A DNA stretch of 64,000 nucleotides from Arthrobacter sp. ov407 (GTDB lineage: Bacteria; Actinomycetota; Actinomycetes; Actinomycetales; Micrococcaceae), in the NCBI RefSeq assembly GCF_900102895.1, contig NZ_FNGD01000006.1, forward strand, positions 183,970-247,969, in the 5' to 3' direction. A program made the position numbers and the translations under genes. The notes under the pieces are model-generated. The model made no database searches and was not told the DNA's origin. It saw only the letters and a list, made by a program, of their open reading frames with translations. Positions 43,070 through 51,558 of the stretch are shown in pieces; within the stretch, counting starts at the first letter, position 1, and each line of letters opens with the position of its first letter.

Positions 43070-44952
43070 TTCGGCACCTTGAACAGTTCACCCGGTTCTG
43101 CGGTCTGCTGCCGGTGGACCCAGCCGGCAAAGCGGGAGTCCGGATCCGCCAGCAATGACTGCGGCGGCCCATCTTCGAGGATTTCGCCGTCTTCGAGCCA
43201 GATCACCCGGTCGCACGATTGGGCCGAGTTGACGTCGTGGGTAATCGTGATGGAGGTCCGGCCCTCGGTGAGTGTGTCCAGGGCGCTGAGGACCGAATCG
43301 CGGGATGCCGGATCAAGCCCGGCCGTCGCCTCGTCCAGGATCACGATGGGGGCCTTGCGGAGCATGGCGCGGGCGACGGCGAGCCGTTGACGCTGGCCCC
43401 CGGAAAGATCGTTGGCCGCCTCGCCGAGGACGGTTTCGTAGCCCTCGGGCAGTGCACGGATGAAACCGTCGGCCTGGGCAAGGGCAGCCACGGCTTCGAT
43501 CTCCTCATCCGTGGCATCGAGGCGGCCGAACCTGATGTTCTCCCGGACCGAGGTTCCGAACAGCACAGAGTCCTGGAGCAGGATTGAGACATGGGCACGC
43601 ACGGAAGCGATCGTCAGGGCCCGCAGGTCCTCCCCTCCGAGGCTGACACTCCCCTCCCAGGGGTCCACCATCCGAAGGATCATGGACGCAAGCGTGGACT
43701 TCCCGGCCCCGGAGGGCCCCAGCACGGCGCAGTGCTGACCCGCCGGTATGGTCAGGGTGACCCCCTTGAGTACCGCGGCTCCGTCGAAGTGCCCGGCCCT
43801 GACGTGGTCGAACACGATGTCCGGGTGCGGGCTCTTGAGGGCGACCGCGTGCGGTGCCTCGGGCACGTCACTTTGGGCCTCAAGCAGATCTGCCACCCGT
43901 TCTCCGGAGGCCGTCGCGCGGGCGATGCGGCTCGTGTACCTGGCCACATCCTTGAGCGGCCTCAGCCCGGTTTTCAGGTAAAACAGGAAAACGACCAGAT
44001 CTCCGGGGGTCATGGCATGTTGCATCACCCTCCATCCACCGGCAGCCAGGACCACCCCCGTCGCGATTCCCGTCAGGACGTCGGTTTTCCGTTGCAGGCT
44101 GGCAGACAGCCGCAGCGTGACCACCCCTGAGCCAAGTGCTGCCTGGTTGCTCTTGCGGAAACCCGAGCTGATGGTGTCCTCGAGTCCATACGCCTGGACT
44201 TCGCGCATTGCCCCCAGCGTCTGCGCGGCAGTGGTGGCCAGGGCGCTTTCGCCCTTGCGTGACTTGCGGGCCGCGGTGGTAATCGATCCCGAGCTCTTGC
44301 GGGACAACAAGACGAAGATCCCGATGGACAGGAACGTCACCAGCGCGATCAAAGGATCGAGCCAGAGCATGATGATCATCATTAGGATCAGGGACACGAT
44401 GTTGCCGATGAGCGGGAGCCCCGCCGTGATGGCCACATCCTGCAGCCGGGACACGTCTCCGACTAGCCGCTGGACCGTATCGCCGGTGGAGGCGCGGCTG
44501 TGGTGGCGCATCGACAGGCCTTGGAGGTGGCGGAAGGTGCGGGCGCGCAATTCGGAGGAAACGCGGGTACCCACGAGGGCAAACGAGATCGCGGACACGT
44601 AGCTTGCCACGGCCCGGATCAGGCTGATGACAATCACCGCGCCGGCGCAGAGAAGCAACACGTCGGCGCTTGCCTCAACGCTGAGCGGGGACCGGCGCAG
44701 ATTGGCGCCGAGTGAGTGTGAGACGGAGTCGAGGACGATCTTCACCGGCCACGGCTCAAGAAGCCGGAAGAGGATTTCCACGGCCATGGCAATGAATCCC
44801 CAGGTGATGAGCAGCCTGTGCCCGCGCAGATGCGGGCGGATGCACCTCAACGTCCGCCGCAACGGTGTGGGTTCGGCCGGTGCGTTGGTGCCGATCCTTC
44901 GCCACAGTGTTCGCCAGCTACGGGGGTGCGAATGCCTGGCAGCGGTGGTCAT
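43066..44952 (-). CDS. ABC exporter, fused membrane and ATPase domains
   Basis: A 628-residue type IV ABC half-transporter. Six membrane helices cover about residues 50-345 (LITWGFIAMAVEILFRLLEP, VLLLCAGAVIVISLIRAVAS and others). The ATPase domain has Walker A AVLGPSGAGKST, signature LSGGQRQRLAVARAM, Walker B IVILDEATAGLD and the switch His in TSITITHDVN. There is no C39 peptidase or CLD domain at the N-terminus. It probably works as a homodimer exporting a lipid-linked or glycosylated product made by the upstream glycosyltransferases. Its start overlaps the preceding glycosyltransferase stop by ATGA and its stop overlaps the small ORF. Confidence 0.9.
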   Translation of the reverse strand: MTTAARHSHPRSWRTLWRRIGTNAPAEPTPLRRTLRCIRPHLRGHRLLITWGFIAMAVEILFRLLEPWPVKIVLDSVSHSLGANLRRSPLSVEASADVLLLCAGAVIVISLIRAVASYVSAISFALVGTRVSSELRARTFRHLQGLSMRHHSRASTGDTVQRLVGDVSRLQDVAITAGLPLIGNIVSLILMMIIMLWLDPLIALVTFLSIGIFVLLSRKSSGSITTAARKSRKGESALATTAAQTLGAMREVQAYGLEDTISSGFRKSNQAALGSGVVTLRLSASLQRKTDVLTGIATGVVLAAGGWRVMQHAMTPGDLVVFLFYLKTGLRPLKDVARYTSRIARATASGERVADLLEAQSDVPEAPHAVALKSPHPDIVFDHVRAGHFDGAAVLKGVTLTIPAGQHCAVLGPSGAGKSTLASMILRMVDPWEGSVSLGGEDLRALTIASVRAHVSILLQDSVLFGTSVRENIRFGRLDATDEEIEAVAALAQADGFIRALPEGYETVLGEAANDLSGGQRQRLAVARAMLRKAPIVILDEATAGLDPASRDSVLSALDTLTEGRTSITITHDVNSAQSCDRVIWLEDGEILEDGPPQSLLADPDSRFAGWVHRQQTAEPGELFKVPK

Positions 44953-46124
44953 TGCGTTGCCAGCCTGCGTGCAGGCGGCAGGGCCCCCGTGATCCGGGAC
45001 AGCACACCGCTCCAGCTGAATCTCTGCACGGCGTCGCTGCGGGCCTCAAGCCCGAGCCTCTCCCGCAGGTTCGGGTCGTCGCCGAGCCGGATGAGGGCAT
45101 TCGCGAGTGCGGCCGGCTCCCCGGGCGGAACGAGGATTCCGGTGCGGCCGTCCTGGATGATGGACGGGATCTGGCCCACGGCGCTCGCGATCACGGGCAG
45201 CGCGGCCGCCATGTACTCAAAGACCTTCAGCGGCGAGAAGTAATCGTCCTGGCCGGGGGCGTCCGGGGGATAGGGGGCGGCGGCGGCGTCGAATTCTGCC
45301 AGGAGCCCGGGCACGGCTGCCGGCGGAACGGCGCCGGTGAACACCGTCGGCACGCCGAGAGACTCGGCGAGGCGTTCGAGATCCTCCCGGCCGGGGCCGT
45401 CACCCACCACCTGGACCTGCCAGCGCAGGCTCGGGTCAACGGTCTGTTGGTTGGCAAGGGCCACACCGTGCAGCAGAGCGGGGACACCGTGCCAGGGCTT
45501 CAAGGTTCCGACAAACCCGACCGTGAGGTGGTCCGGATTCCGGCGGCCGGGCCGGCGGGCAGGGATCCGCTCGACGTTCACGCCGTTCGGTGCCAGCACG
45601 GTCCTGGCGGTCGGCACCCGGCCCCGCACCCAGCGCACCACGGGATCCGAGACGCAGGCCACGACGTCGGCCGTTGCGGCGTTGCGACGGAACACCGTCT
45701 CAGCCTTCTTCACATCCAGCAACTGACGGTACCGCTGCTGCTCCTCGATGAGCGGAGCATTGACCTCAAGCACCGACGGCACGTCCAGGATGCGGGCCAC
45801 CACGGACAGTGCCGGGCTGAACAGCGAATAGCGCTCGTAGAACAGCCCGCAGCCGTTGCGCAGGACCTCGTCCGCCAAGCCCAGCGCGGCGTCCTGGACC
45901 GCCCGCTCCCGCGCGGGAGCGGGGACGGATTCCGGCTTGACTTCGACGACGTCGAGATCGGCAAGATCGCTGGGCCGCTCGGTGCCGAGCCGGGTGCAGT
46001 AAACCGTGACGGCGGCGCCGGTCCCGCGCCACGCCCGGACGATTTCCTGGACGTGCACCGAGGAGCCCTTGGTGCCGAAAACAGGCACGCCGGGGTCGGC
46101 GCAGAGGTAGGCCACGCGTGTCAT
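44949..46124 (-). CDS. GT4 family glycosyltransferase
   Basis: A 391-residue GT-B enzyme of family 4. The N-terminal Rossmann half begins RVAYLCADPGVPVFGTKGSS and includes YERYSLFSPA; the C-terminal half has LTVGFVGTLKPWHGVPALL, VVGDGPGREDLERL and the donor-site run FSPLKVFEYMAAALPVIAS. It would be cytoplasmic and use a nucleotide sugar. ATGA overlaps link it to the genes on both sides, so it is firmly part of the same operon. Confidence 0.9.
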   Translation of the reverse strand: MTRVAYLCADPGVPVFGTKGSSVHVQEIVRAWRGTGAAVTVYCTRLGTERPSDLADLDVVEVKPESVPAPARERAVQDAALGLADEVLRNGCGLFYERYSLFSPALSVVARILDVPSVLEVNAPLIEEQQRYRQLLDVKKAETVFRRNAATADVVACVSDPVVRWVRGRVPTARTVLAPNGVNVERIPARRPGRRNPDHLTVGFVGTLKPWHGVPALLHGVALANQQTVDPSLRWQVQVVGDGPGREDLERLAESLGVPTVFTGAVPPAAVPGLLAEFDAAAAPYPPDAPGQDDYFSPLKVFEYMAAALPVIASAVGQIPSIIQDGRTGILVPPGEPAALANALIRLGDDPNLRERLGLEARSDAVQRFSWSGVLSRITGALPPARRLATQ

Positions 46125-47341
46125 GCGACTCTCCTTTCCGAACGGGAGAGGGACCTCAGGAGCTCGGCCTGGCGGTGGACGTCGTAGTCCTCCTCGATCA
46201 CGGCGCGGGCATTGCGGGATATGGCAAGCCGGTCTGTGACGGGGGAGACGAGCGAACGGATGCCGCGGGCCAGGGCGTGCGGGTTACCCGGCCGGACCAG
46301 GATCCCGGTGGAGCCGTTCCGGACCACCTCGGGGATCCCGGTGACGGACGTGCTGACGCAGGGGACGCCGGTGGCCATGGCCTCAAGCAGGACCGTGGGC
46401 ATGCCGTCCGCGTTGCCGTCGGCGCCGATCACGCAGGGCGCCACGAAGATGTCGGCGGATTGGAGCAGTTCGTGGACCTGGTCCTGGGTCTGGGGGCCGA
46501 GGAGGCGGACGTACCCGCCGAGCCGGAGCTGATCGATGCTGGCCTCCAGCTCCTCCGCCATGATCCCGGTCCCGGCGATCCGGAGGTCCATTTTGATCCC
46601 TTGGTCCAGCAGTTCGGCGGCCGCGGGCAGCAGATGTTGGAAGCCTTTCTTCTCCACCAGGCGACCGATGCCGGCGATCCGCAGGGTAGGTCCGAGCGGG
46701 CGGGGCTCCCGGTAAGGGAAGCGCTCCAGCTCCAGGCCGTTGCGCACCAGGTGGAGCCGGGACGTCGAGCCCGGGAAGCGGCGGCGCAGGTAGCGCATGT
46801 TGTACTGGCTGATGGTGACGGCGTGGTGGGCCTGCTCGAGCTTGAGCCGCAGATCGTCGTCGCGGACCGATTCATGGAAGATATCCACCGCGTGGGCCGT
46901 AAACGAGAAGGGGATGCCGGTAATGAAGGACGCCAGCCGGGCGACCGTCGTGGCGCCCGAGGCGAAGTGGACGTGCATGTGCCGGATGTTCCGGCCCTGC
47001 AAGGCGGTGGCCAGGTTGATGGCCTGGACGGCTTCGTCCGCCGTGGCGGCGGCGAGTTCGGCGAAATTCAGGCCAAGGGCGGCCGTGAGCCCCGCCTCCT
47101 CGGCCAGCTGGAGGGACTCCCACAGGGCCACCGTCTTGATGGGGCGGTCAATGTAGGTCACCGGTGCCTGGACCCGGGCGAGCTCGGGGTGGAACCGGGC
47201 GTCGTTGGTGGGCAGGAGCGAGAAGATCTCGATCCGGTCCCCCGCCCTTTCGCGGGCCAGGATTTCCGCAACGATGAACGTTTCGGAGAATCGCGGATAC
47301 ATCTTGAGGACGTAGGCGGTCCCCGGTTCAGACGGCGACAC
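46121..47341 (-). CDS. GT4 family glycosyltransferase (colanic-acid/exopolysaccharide type)
   Basis: A 406-residue GT-B enzyme. AYVLKMYPRFSETFIVAEIL at the N-terminus and HVHFASGATTVARLASFITG match the group that includes WcaL-like enzymes. The donor half has IAGIGRLVEKKGFQHLL, LLGPQTQDQVHELLQSADIF and GMPTVLLEAMATGVPCVST (the E-x7-E region). Start GTG 47341 has GGAGGGG six bases upstream and overlaps the end of the previous gene by 14 bases; the longer frame to 47401 overlaps it further. Its stop overlaps the next start (ATGA). Confidence 0.9.
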   Translation of the reverse strand: MSPSEPGTAYVLKMYPRFSETFIVAEILARERAGDRIEIFSLLPTNDARFHPELARVQAPVTYIDRPIKTVALWESLQLAEEAGLTAALGLNFAELAAATADEAVQAINLATALQGRNIRHMHVHFASGATTVARLASFITGIPFSFTAHAVDIFHESVRDDDLRLKLEQAHHAVTISQYNMRYLRRRFPGSTSRLHLVRNGLELERFPYREPRPLGPTLRIAGIGRLVEKKGFQHLLPAAAELLDQGIKMDLRIAGTGIMAEELEASIDQLRLGGYVRLLGPQTQDQVHELLQSADIFVAPCVIGADGNADGMPTVLLEAMATGVPCVSTSVTGIPEVVRNGSTGILVRPGNPHALARGIRSLVSPVTDRLAISRNARAVIEEDYDVHRQAELLRSLSRSERRVA

Positions 47342-48599
47342 GGCTGGCCCCTCCCTTCGCACGGGCGGCTCCGCGTCCGTTGGACCGGAACTGATCTGCA
47401 CTGATCAGATCGGAATTGGCCTGTTCGGGACTGATCTGATCGGAATCGGCCTGTGGCTGCAGCAGCTCGGCGGCAAGCTGCGGAACCCGGACCAGCCCGT
47501 CGAGGACGGCGCGACGGCGGTCCACGGTGGTGCCGAGGCGGGCGGCCAGCCATCCGGCCAGGATCTCGGGGGTCAGCGTGCCGATGGCGTGTTGCTCCAG
47601 GTAACCCGCATCGGCCAGGGACTCCGCCCGGATCCGCTGCTCGGCGCGCGACTGAACGCGGGGCACAATCAGCGCGGGGACGGAGGTGCTCAAGATCTCG
47701 CACACCGTGTTGTAGCCGCCCATGGCGACGACGGCGCCGGCGTGCCGGATGTGGAACACGGTGTCCTCCACTGCGGAGACCACTTTGACGTTGGGGCGGG
47801 CCTGCTGCCGGAGGTCGTTGAACTGCTCGGCGGGCATCTGCGGTCCGGCGACCACCAGGTGTCCCAGCCCGTCCGGGACCGGCGCGGCGACGGCGATACT
47901 GGCCAGGGCATAGCCGTCCGAGCCTCCGCCGACCGTCGTCATGCAGTACGGGCCTGGCATGCAGCTGGTGCCGGAAACCGAAGGGCGCCCGTCGGCGAGG
48001 TAGCCCGTGTACCGGATGAGCTTTCGGAGGGCGAACGGTATTTCGCCGGCGGCCACGGGATCGTGGATGGCGGGATCGCCGTAGACCCAGATGGCATCGA
48101 ACAGGGCCTTGACCACGCGGGGGCCGCCCACCTTGGCCCATTCGCTGAGGGCCGCGGCGGGCGAATCAAGGACCTCGCGGAGGCCCAGCACCACGCGCAC
48201 GGGCCCGGCGGTGCGGGCGCGGCGCAAGGCTGTTTCGAGTTCGCCATGAACGCCCGTGGCGTGCCGGTCCACCACCACCAGATGGGGGGAGAACCCGGCC
48301 AGCGTTGCCTGCAGCAGCCTCGCCCGCAACGGCACGAGCTCATTCATAGGCAACGCCAGATTCCGGGCCAGGTAGCCCGCCGACCCCTTCGCCACGCCGG
48401 GAAGGAGCACCCAGTCCCACCCCTCGGGCAGCCTGAACGCCGGGGCCAAGGCTGTGCCGGTGATGAGGATTCCGGTGACAGGGCGGCCGATCAGCCCGGG
48501 AAGCTGATTGTTCAGCGCATGGGCCAGCGCCAAGTTCCGGCGTACATGTCCCAGGCCCACTGAATCATGTGAGTACAGCACGATCCGCATTGGCTCCAC
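47328..48599 (-). CDS. MurG-like (GT28-type) glycosyltransferase
   Basis: A 423-residue GT-B protein beginning RIVLYSHDSVGLGHVRRNLA, the nucleotide-sugar transferase loop of the MurG/MGDG group, with HLVVVDRHATGVHGELETAL in the acceptor half and GAVVAMGGYNTVCEILST and QSRAEQRIRAESLADAGYL in the donor half. The C-terminus carries about 35 polar residues rich in Asp, Gln and Ser (ISPEQANSDLISADQF). GGGGGAGG seven bases before GTG 48599 favours that start; ATG 48590 is a close alternative. It is the first gene of the six-cistron operon running left to 41871. Confidence 0.87.
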   Translation of the reverse strand: MEPMRIVLYSHDSVGLGHVRRNLALAHALNNQLPGLIGRPVTGILITGTALAPAFRLPEGWDWVLLPGVAKGSAGYLARNLALPMNELVPLRARLLQATLAGFSPHLVVVDRHATGVHGELETALRRARTAGPVRVVLGLREVLDSPAAALSEWAKVGGPRVVKALFDAIWVYGDPAIHDPVAAGEIPFALRKLIRYTGYLADGRPSVSGTSCMPGPYCMTTVGGGSDGYALASIAVAAPVPDGLGHLVVAGPQMPAEQFNDLRQQARPNVKVVSAVEDTVFHIRHAGAVVAMGGYNTVCEILSTSVPALIVPRVQSRAEQRIRAESLADAGYLEQHAIGTLTPEILAGWLAARLGTTVDRRRAVLDGLVRVPQLAAELLQPQADSDQISPEQANSDLISADQFRSNGRGAARAKGGASRVAV

Positions 48600-48672
48600 G
48601 GTAAATCCTCCCCCGGCCCCCGGTGTTCCCGGACACGGCTGCGATAGCAACAGTGGCCGGGGCCGGCGCTGT

Positions 48673-48689
48673 CTGATGATAGTCATCAG
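48673..48689. promoter_or_regulatory. operator-like palindrome upstream of the glycosyltransferase operon
   Basis: CTGATGA (48673-48679) and TCATCAG (48683-48689) are perfect inverted arms around three bases, 74 bases upstream of the first glycosyltransferase start and downstream of the histidine kinase stop. It could bind the neighbouring response regulator or another factor; OmpR-type regulators more often use direct repeats, so this is uncertain. Confidence 0.4.
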
Positions 48690-48810
48690 CCTGCTCCCCA
48701 AGAGTGAGGGCGGGATGAGGAGAAGATGAAGGATTTCTCAGCCAAGGCCCGCATTTGCGGATCGGCCGTTAATAAAGGGCAGGCAAGGTAATGCCAGCCG
48801 GCGGCCCAGT

Positions 48811-50352
48811 TCAGACGCGGACGCTGGTGGACTGCAGCGGGATCCGGATCAGGAACGTGGCCCCGTGTCCGTATTCGGATTCCACGGTGGCCACGCCCCC
48901 GTGGGCCTGGGCGATTGCGGAAACGATTGCGAGGCCCAGTCCCGAGCCTTGCATGCCGCGGCCCGTGTGCGCCCGGCCGAACCGTTCGAAGATCCGTTGC
49001 TGGTCTTGGGCAGCGATGCCTATCCCGTCATCGCGCACCCACAGCACGAGGGTGTCCTGCGTGGGCAGCGGGGTGCTGTCGTCCGCCGTCGGGCGCTCAA
49101 TCCGGGAACCGAGCGCGATCGTGGAGGACTCCCCGGTGTATTTGACGGCGTTCGCGGCGAGCTGGACCAGGGCCTGGGTGAGGCGCTGCGGATCCGCCTC
49201 GACCACGTAGTCGGCCCGCTCATCGATCTGCCAGTGGCGGTCGGCCAGGACGTGCACTTTCTCCATGACCTGATCCAGGAGCTCCGGGATCCGGACGGGT
49301 TCCCGCCGGATGAAGCCGGGGTCGCCGGAGTTGGCGAGCAGCAGGAGGTCGTCCACCAGACGCTGCATCCGGTCCACCTCGTCCAGCAGCACGTCCCTGG
49401 TGGCAATGACATCGTCCGGATCATCGACCGTTACGAGTTCGAGGTGACCGCGGAGAATCGTCAGCGGGGTCCGCAGTTCATGGCCGGCGTCGTCCAGGAA
49501 CTGCTGCTGCTGCTGGGCGCCCTCATCGAGCCTTTCCAGCATGGTGTTGAAGGTCTTGGCAAGCAGGGTGACGTCGTCCTCACCCTTGCGCACCTCCACC
49601 CGCTGCGTGAGGTCCTCCGGGCCTACCGCCCGGGAAGTCTCGCGCATACGCCGGAGCGGATCGAGCAACCGGCCGGCAACCACACTGCCGATCACCGCGG
49701 CCGCCAGGAGCATGCCGAGGGCCACCAGCGCATACGTCCGGACCGAACTGGTGTTGTGCTCGCGCTGGTCGCCGGCGTCCCGGCCCACCAGGAAAAATGT
49801 TCCGGGGACGCCCCTCATCGGCAGCACCACAGTCCTGAGCGGGCGGCCGTTCGAGTTCAGCTCGCCGAAGGACGCGCCCGCCGGATTCCTGAGCTGGGCG
49901 GCATCGGCGAACATGCTGTTGTCCAGGAGGTGGGCATCACCGTTGCCCTCAACGGTCCATGCCACGCGCCCGTCCACGATCCCGGCCATGACCTCGTTGT
50001 TGCGCGGCTCGATATCCTCCGCGGCCTCGTGAAGTGCACTGATGTACGTCCTGTTGGCATAGTCACCGGACGTTTTCTTCTTGGTCTGGACGAGCTTAAC
50101 CACGGCGTTGGCCCTGTCCAGCAGCGTCTGGTCGATCCTGGCATCGGATTCCTGGAACTGGACCGCGAACGTGACCATCCCCGCGGTGACCACTCCGGCG
50201 AGCATCATGCCCAGCATGGCGGCCACCACCCGGAAACGCACCGAGTGGATCTTAGCGCCCCAGCCGGACGGGTCCTGGGTGTCCGCCGCAGGGGAGGCAG
50301 CCTCGGCTGCGGCTTGGCCGTCCCCGCTGGGATGTTCATCCAAGGTGGCCAC
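48811..50352 (-). CDS. sensor histidine kinase
   Basis: A 513-residue membrane kinase. A long polar N-terminus precedes helix 1 (about 45-65, VVAAMLGMMLAGVVTAGMVT); an external sensor loop follows to about residue 205; helix 2 is TYALVALGMLLAAAVIGSVV. HAMP comes next, then HisKA with His291 in DDAGHELRTPLTIL, and the HATPase_c domain with the N box (LVQLAANAVKYT), G1 (VRDDGIGIAAQD), F (RIFERFGRAHTG) and G2 (GSGLGLAIV). It pairs with the OmpR-type regulator encoded 54 bases upstream. Signal unknown. The glycosyltransferase operon downstream is a possible target. Confidence 0.95.
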   Translation of the reverse strand: MATLDEHPSGDGQAAAEAASPAADTQDPSGWGAKIHSVRFRVVAAMLGMMLAGVVTAGMVTFAVQFQESDARIDQTLLDRANAVVKLVQTKKKTSGDYANRTYISALHEAAEDIEPRNNEVMAGIVDGRVAWTVEGNGDAHLLDNSMFADAAQLRNPAGASFGELNSNGRPLRTVVLPMRGVPGTFFLVGRDAGDQREHNTSSVRTYALVALGMLLAAAVIGSVVAGRLLDPLRRMRETSRAVGPEDLTQRVEVRKGEDDVTLLAKTFNTMLERLDEGAQQQQQFLDDAGHELRTPLTILRGHLELVTVDDPDDVIATRDVLLDEVDRMQRLVDDLLLLANSGDPGFIRREPVRIPELLDQVMEKVHVLADRHWQIDERADYVVEADPQRLTQALVQLAANAVKYTGESSTIALGSRIERPTADDSTPLPTQDTLVLWVRDDGIGIAAQDQQRIFERFGRAHTGRGMQGSGLGLAIVSAIAQAHGGVATVESEYGHGATFLIRIPLQSTSVRV

Positions 50353-50406
50353 TCGATTCCTTTCCTTTGACGATCAACTGGCCGTGCAGTGTTTCGCAGA
50401 GTTTGC

Positions 50407-51072
50407 CTAGCTGAGGCGGTACCCGGCGCCTCGGGTGGTGAGGATGCGGTCGGCGCCGAGTTTCATCCGCAATTGGCGCACGTACACGTCCACCACGTTG
50501 GACGTGCCGTCGAAGTCATAGCCCCAGACGTGGCTGAGCAGTTGCTGCCGGCTCAGGACCTGCCCGGGGTGGAGCAGGAACATTTCCACCAAGGCGAATT
50601 CGCGGGCGGAGAGCTCCACCATCCGGCCGTCGACGCTGACCGTGTGGGTGAGCAGGTTCAGCTCCAGTTGCCCGTAGCGCATCACGCTTCCCGCCAAAAC
50701 ATCGCCGGTGTCCCCCTTGCGTATCCGGGCCCGGATGCGGGCCACGAGTTCCTCAAAGTGGAACGGCTTGACGATGTAGTCGTCGGCGCCGCCCTCCAGC
50801 GCTGCGACGGTGTCGGTGGACGAACCACGGGCCGTGAGGACAATGACAGGGATGCCCACCTGGCTGCGGCGCAATGCCGCCAGGACGGCGTAGCCGTCCA
50901 GGCGGGGGAGGCCGATATCGAGAAGCAGGAGATCGAACTCGCCGCTTGATGCGTAGTCCACGGCTGTGACGCCGTCGCCGACCACGGTGGGCGCGAAGCC
51001 GGCGGCACGCAGGCCCTTTTCGATGAAGCGGGAGATGCGTTCTTCGTCTTCTGCGATGAGGATGCGGATCAA
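50407..51072 (-). CDS. OmpR-family response regulator
   Basis: A 221-residue regulator. Receiver domain residues 1-115 have the acidic pair in IAEDEER, the phospho-acceptor Asp52 (LLLLDIGLPRLDGY), Thr in VIVLTARG and the KPF loop (IVKPFHFEELVAR). The winged-helix DNA-binding domain ends VVDVYVRQLRMKLGADRILT and TRGAGYRLS. Start ATG 51072. It is upstream of its kinase, as is usual, and 216 bases downstream of a small leader ORF and hairpin. Confidence 0.95.
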   Translation of the reverse strand: MIRILIAEDEERISRFIEKGLRAAGFAPTVVGDGVTAVDYASSGEFDLLLLDIGLPRLDGYAVLAALRRSQVGIPVIVLTARGSSTDTVAALEGGADDYIVKPFHFEELVARIRARIRKGDTGDVLAGSVMRYGQLELNLLTHTVSVDGRMVELSAREFALVEMFLLHPGQVLSRQQLLSHVWGYDFDGTSNVVDVYVRQLRMKLGADRILTTRGAGYRLS

Positions 51073-51245
51073 GGTGACTCCCTGGAAAAAGCCCGGATCC
51101 GGGAGTTCCCCGTGGGCCGCGCGTCGGCGCGGGCCTTATTCGCGGGATCCTGGCTTGCCCCAATACTGCGGCGTCTCCTGCATACGAGCCGGGAGGAAAT
51201 CCGAGGCCCAGCTGCCTCGATCTGCCCGGAGTGCGGGCGGGTTCC

Positions 51246-51265
51246 GGGCCCCCCGTGTGGGGCCC
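51246..51265 (-). terminator. hairpin between leader ORF and response regulator
   Basis: Perfect arms GGGCCCC (51246-51252) and GGGGCCC (51259-51265) with a six-base loop lie just past the stop of the 27-codon leader ORF on the minus strand and before the response regulator. There is no U-tract. It could be an attenuator or a simple terminator. Confidence 0.5.
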
Positions 51266-51288
51266 GCGGTTTGGGCGGCGCGTTCCGG

Positions 51289-51372
51289 TCAGGGCGGCGC
51301 GGCGGGCCGTGCGGGACCGGAGGTCCCGGCTTCAGCGGGACGGCAGGTTCGTGATTCAGAAGGAATGGACAT
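51289..51372 (-). CDS. 27-residue leader peptide candidate
   Basis: A short frame from ATG 51372 to TGA 51289 with a very strong ribosome site, GGAGGAG, six bases upstream (51379-51385). The peptide MSIPSESRTCRPAEAGTSG... has a single Cys and a Pro/Ala-rich tail. A short inverted repeat (TCCTC...GAGGA, 51380-51391) covers the ribosome site, and longer stems lie upstream (GCCCG/CGGGC at 51394-51420). The next features are a GC hairpin and the response regulator gene. This is the layout of a translated attenuator leader, but the peptide has no run of one codon type. Existence and function are inferred. Confidence 0.45.
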   Translation of the reverse strand: MSIPSESRTCRPAEAGTSGPARPAAPP

Positions 51373-51558
51373 CTTGTGCTCCTCCAGAGGACCGCCCGTC
51401 AGCGTGGGGTACCATCGGGCAGCTGCGGCTGAGACTATTCCCGCTTCTTTCATCCTGCCCCCGTAATGGAGCGGGCGCTACCTTTGATCGGTTGATTTTC
51501 AGACTATTAACAGCTGGCAAACAACGGCACACTATTACTGCCTCAGTTACGGCCCGTG
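51373..51558. other. structured intergenic leader region
   Basis: Between the serine hydrolase stop and the leader ORF, the minus strand carries an AT-rich stretch (TTAATAGTCTGAAAATC, about 51495-51511) that may hold a promoter. After it come two potential stem-loops, one near 51456-51476 (GCCC/GGGC) and one at 51394-51420. The base composition changes sharply from AT-rich to structured GC-rich. No riboswitch family is recognised. Confidence 0.4.

Noticed and set aside
43066-44952. Bacteriocin-type peptidase-containing ABC transporter
   Set aside because: No C39 peptidase Cys/His motifs occur in the N-terminal ~50 residues, so leader cleavage by the exporter is not supported.
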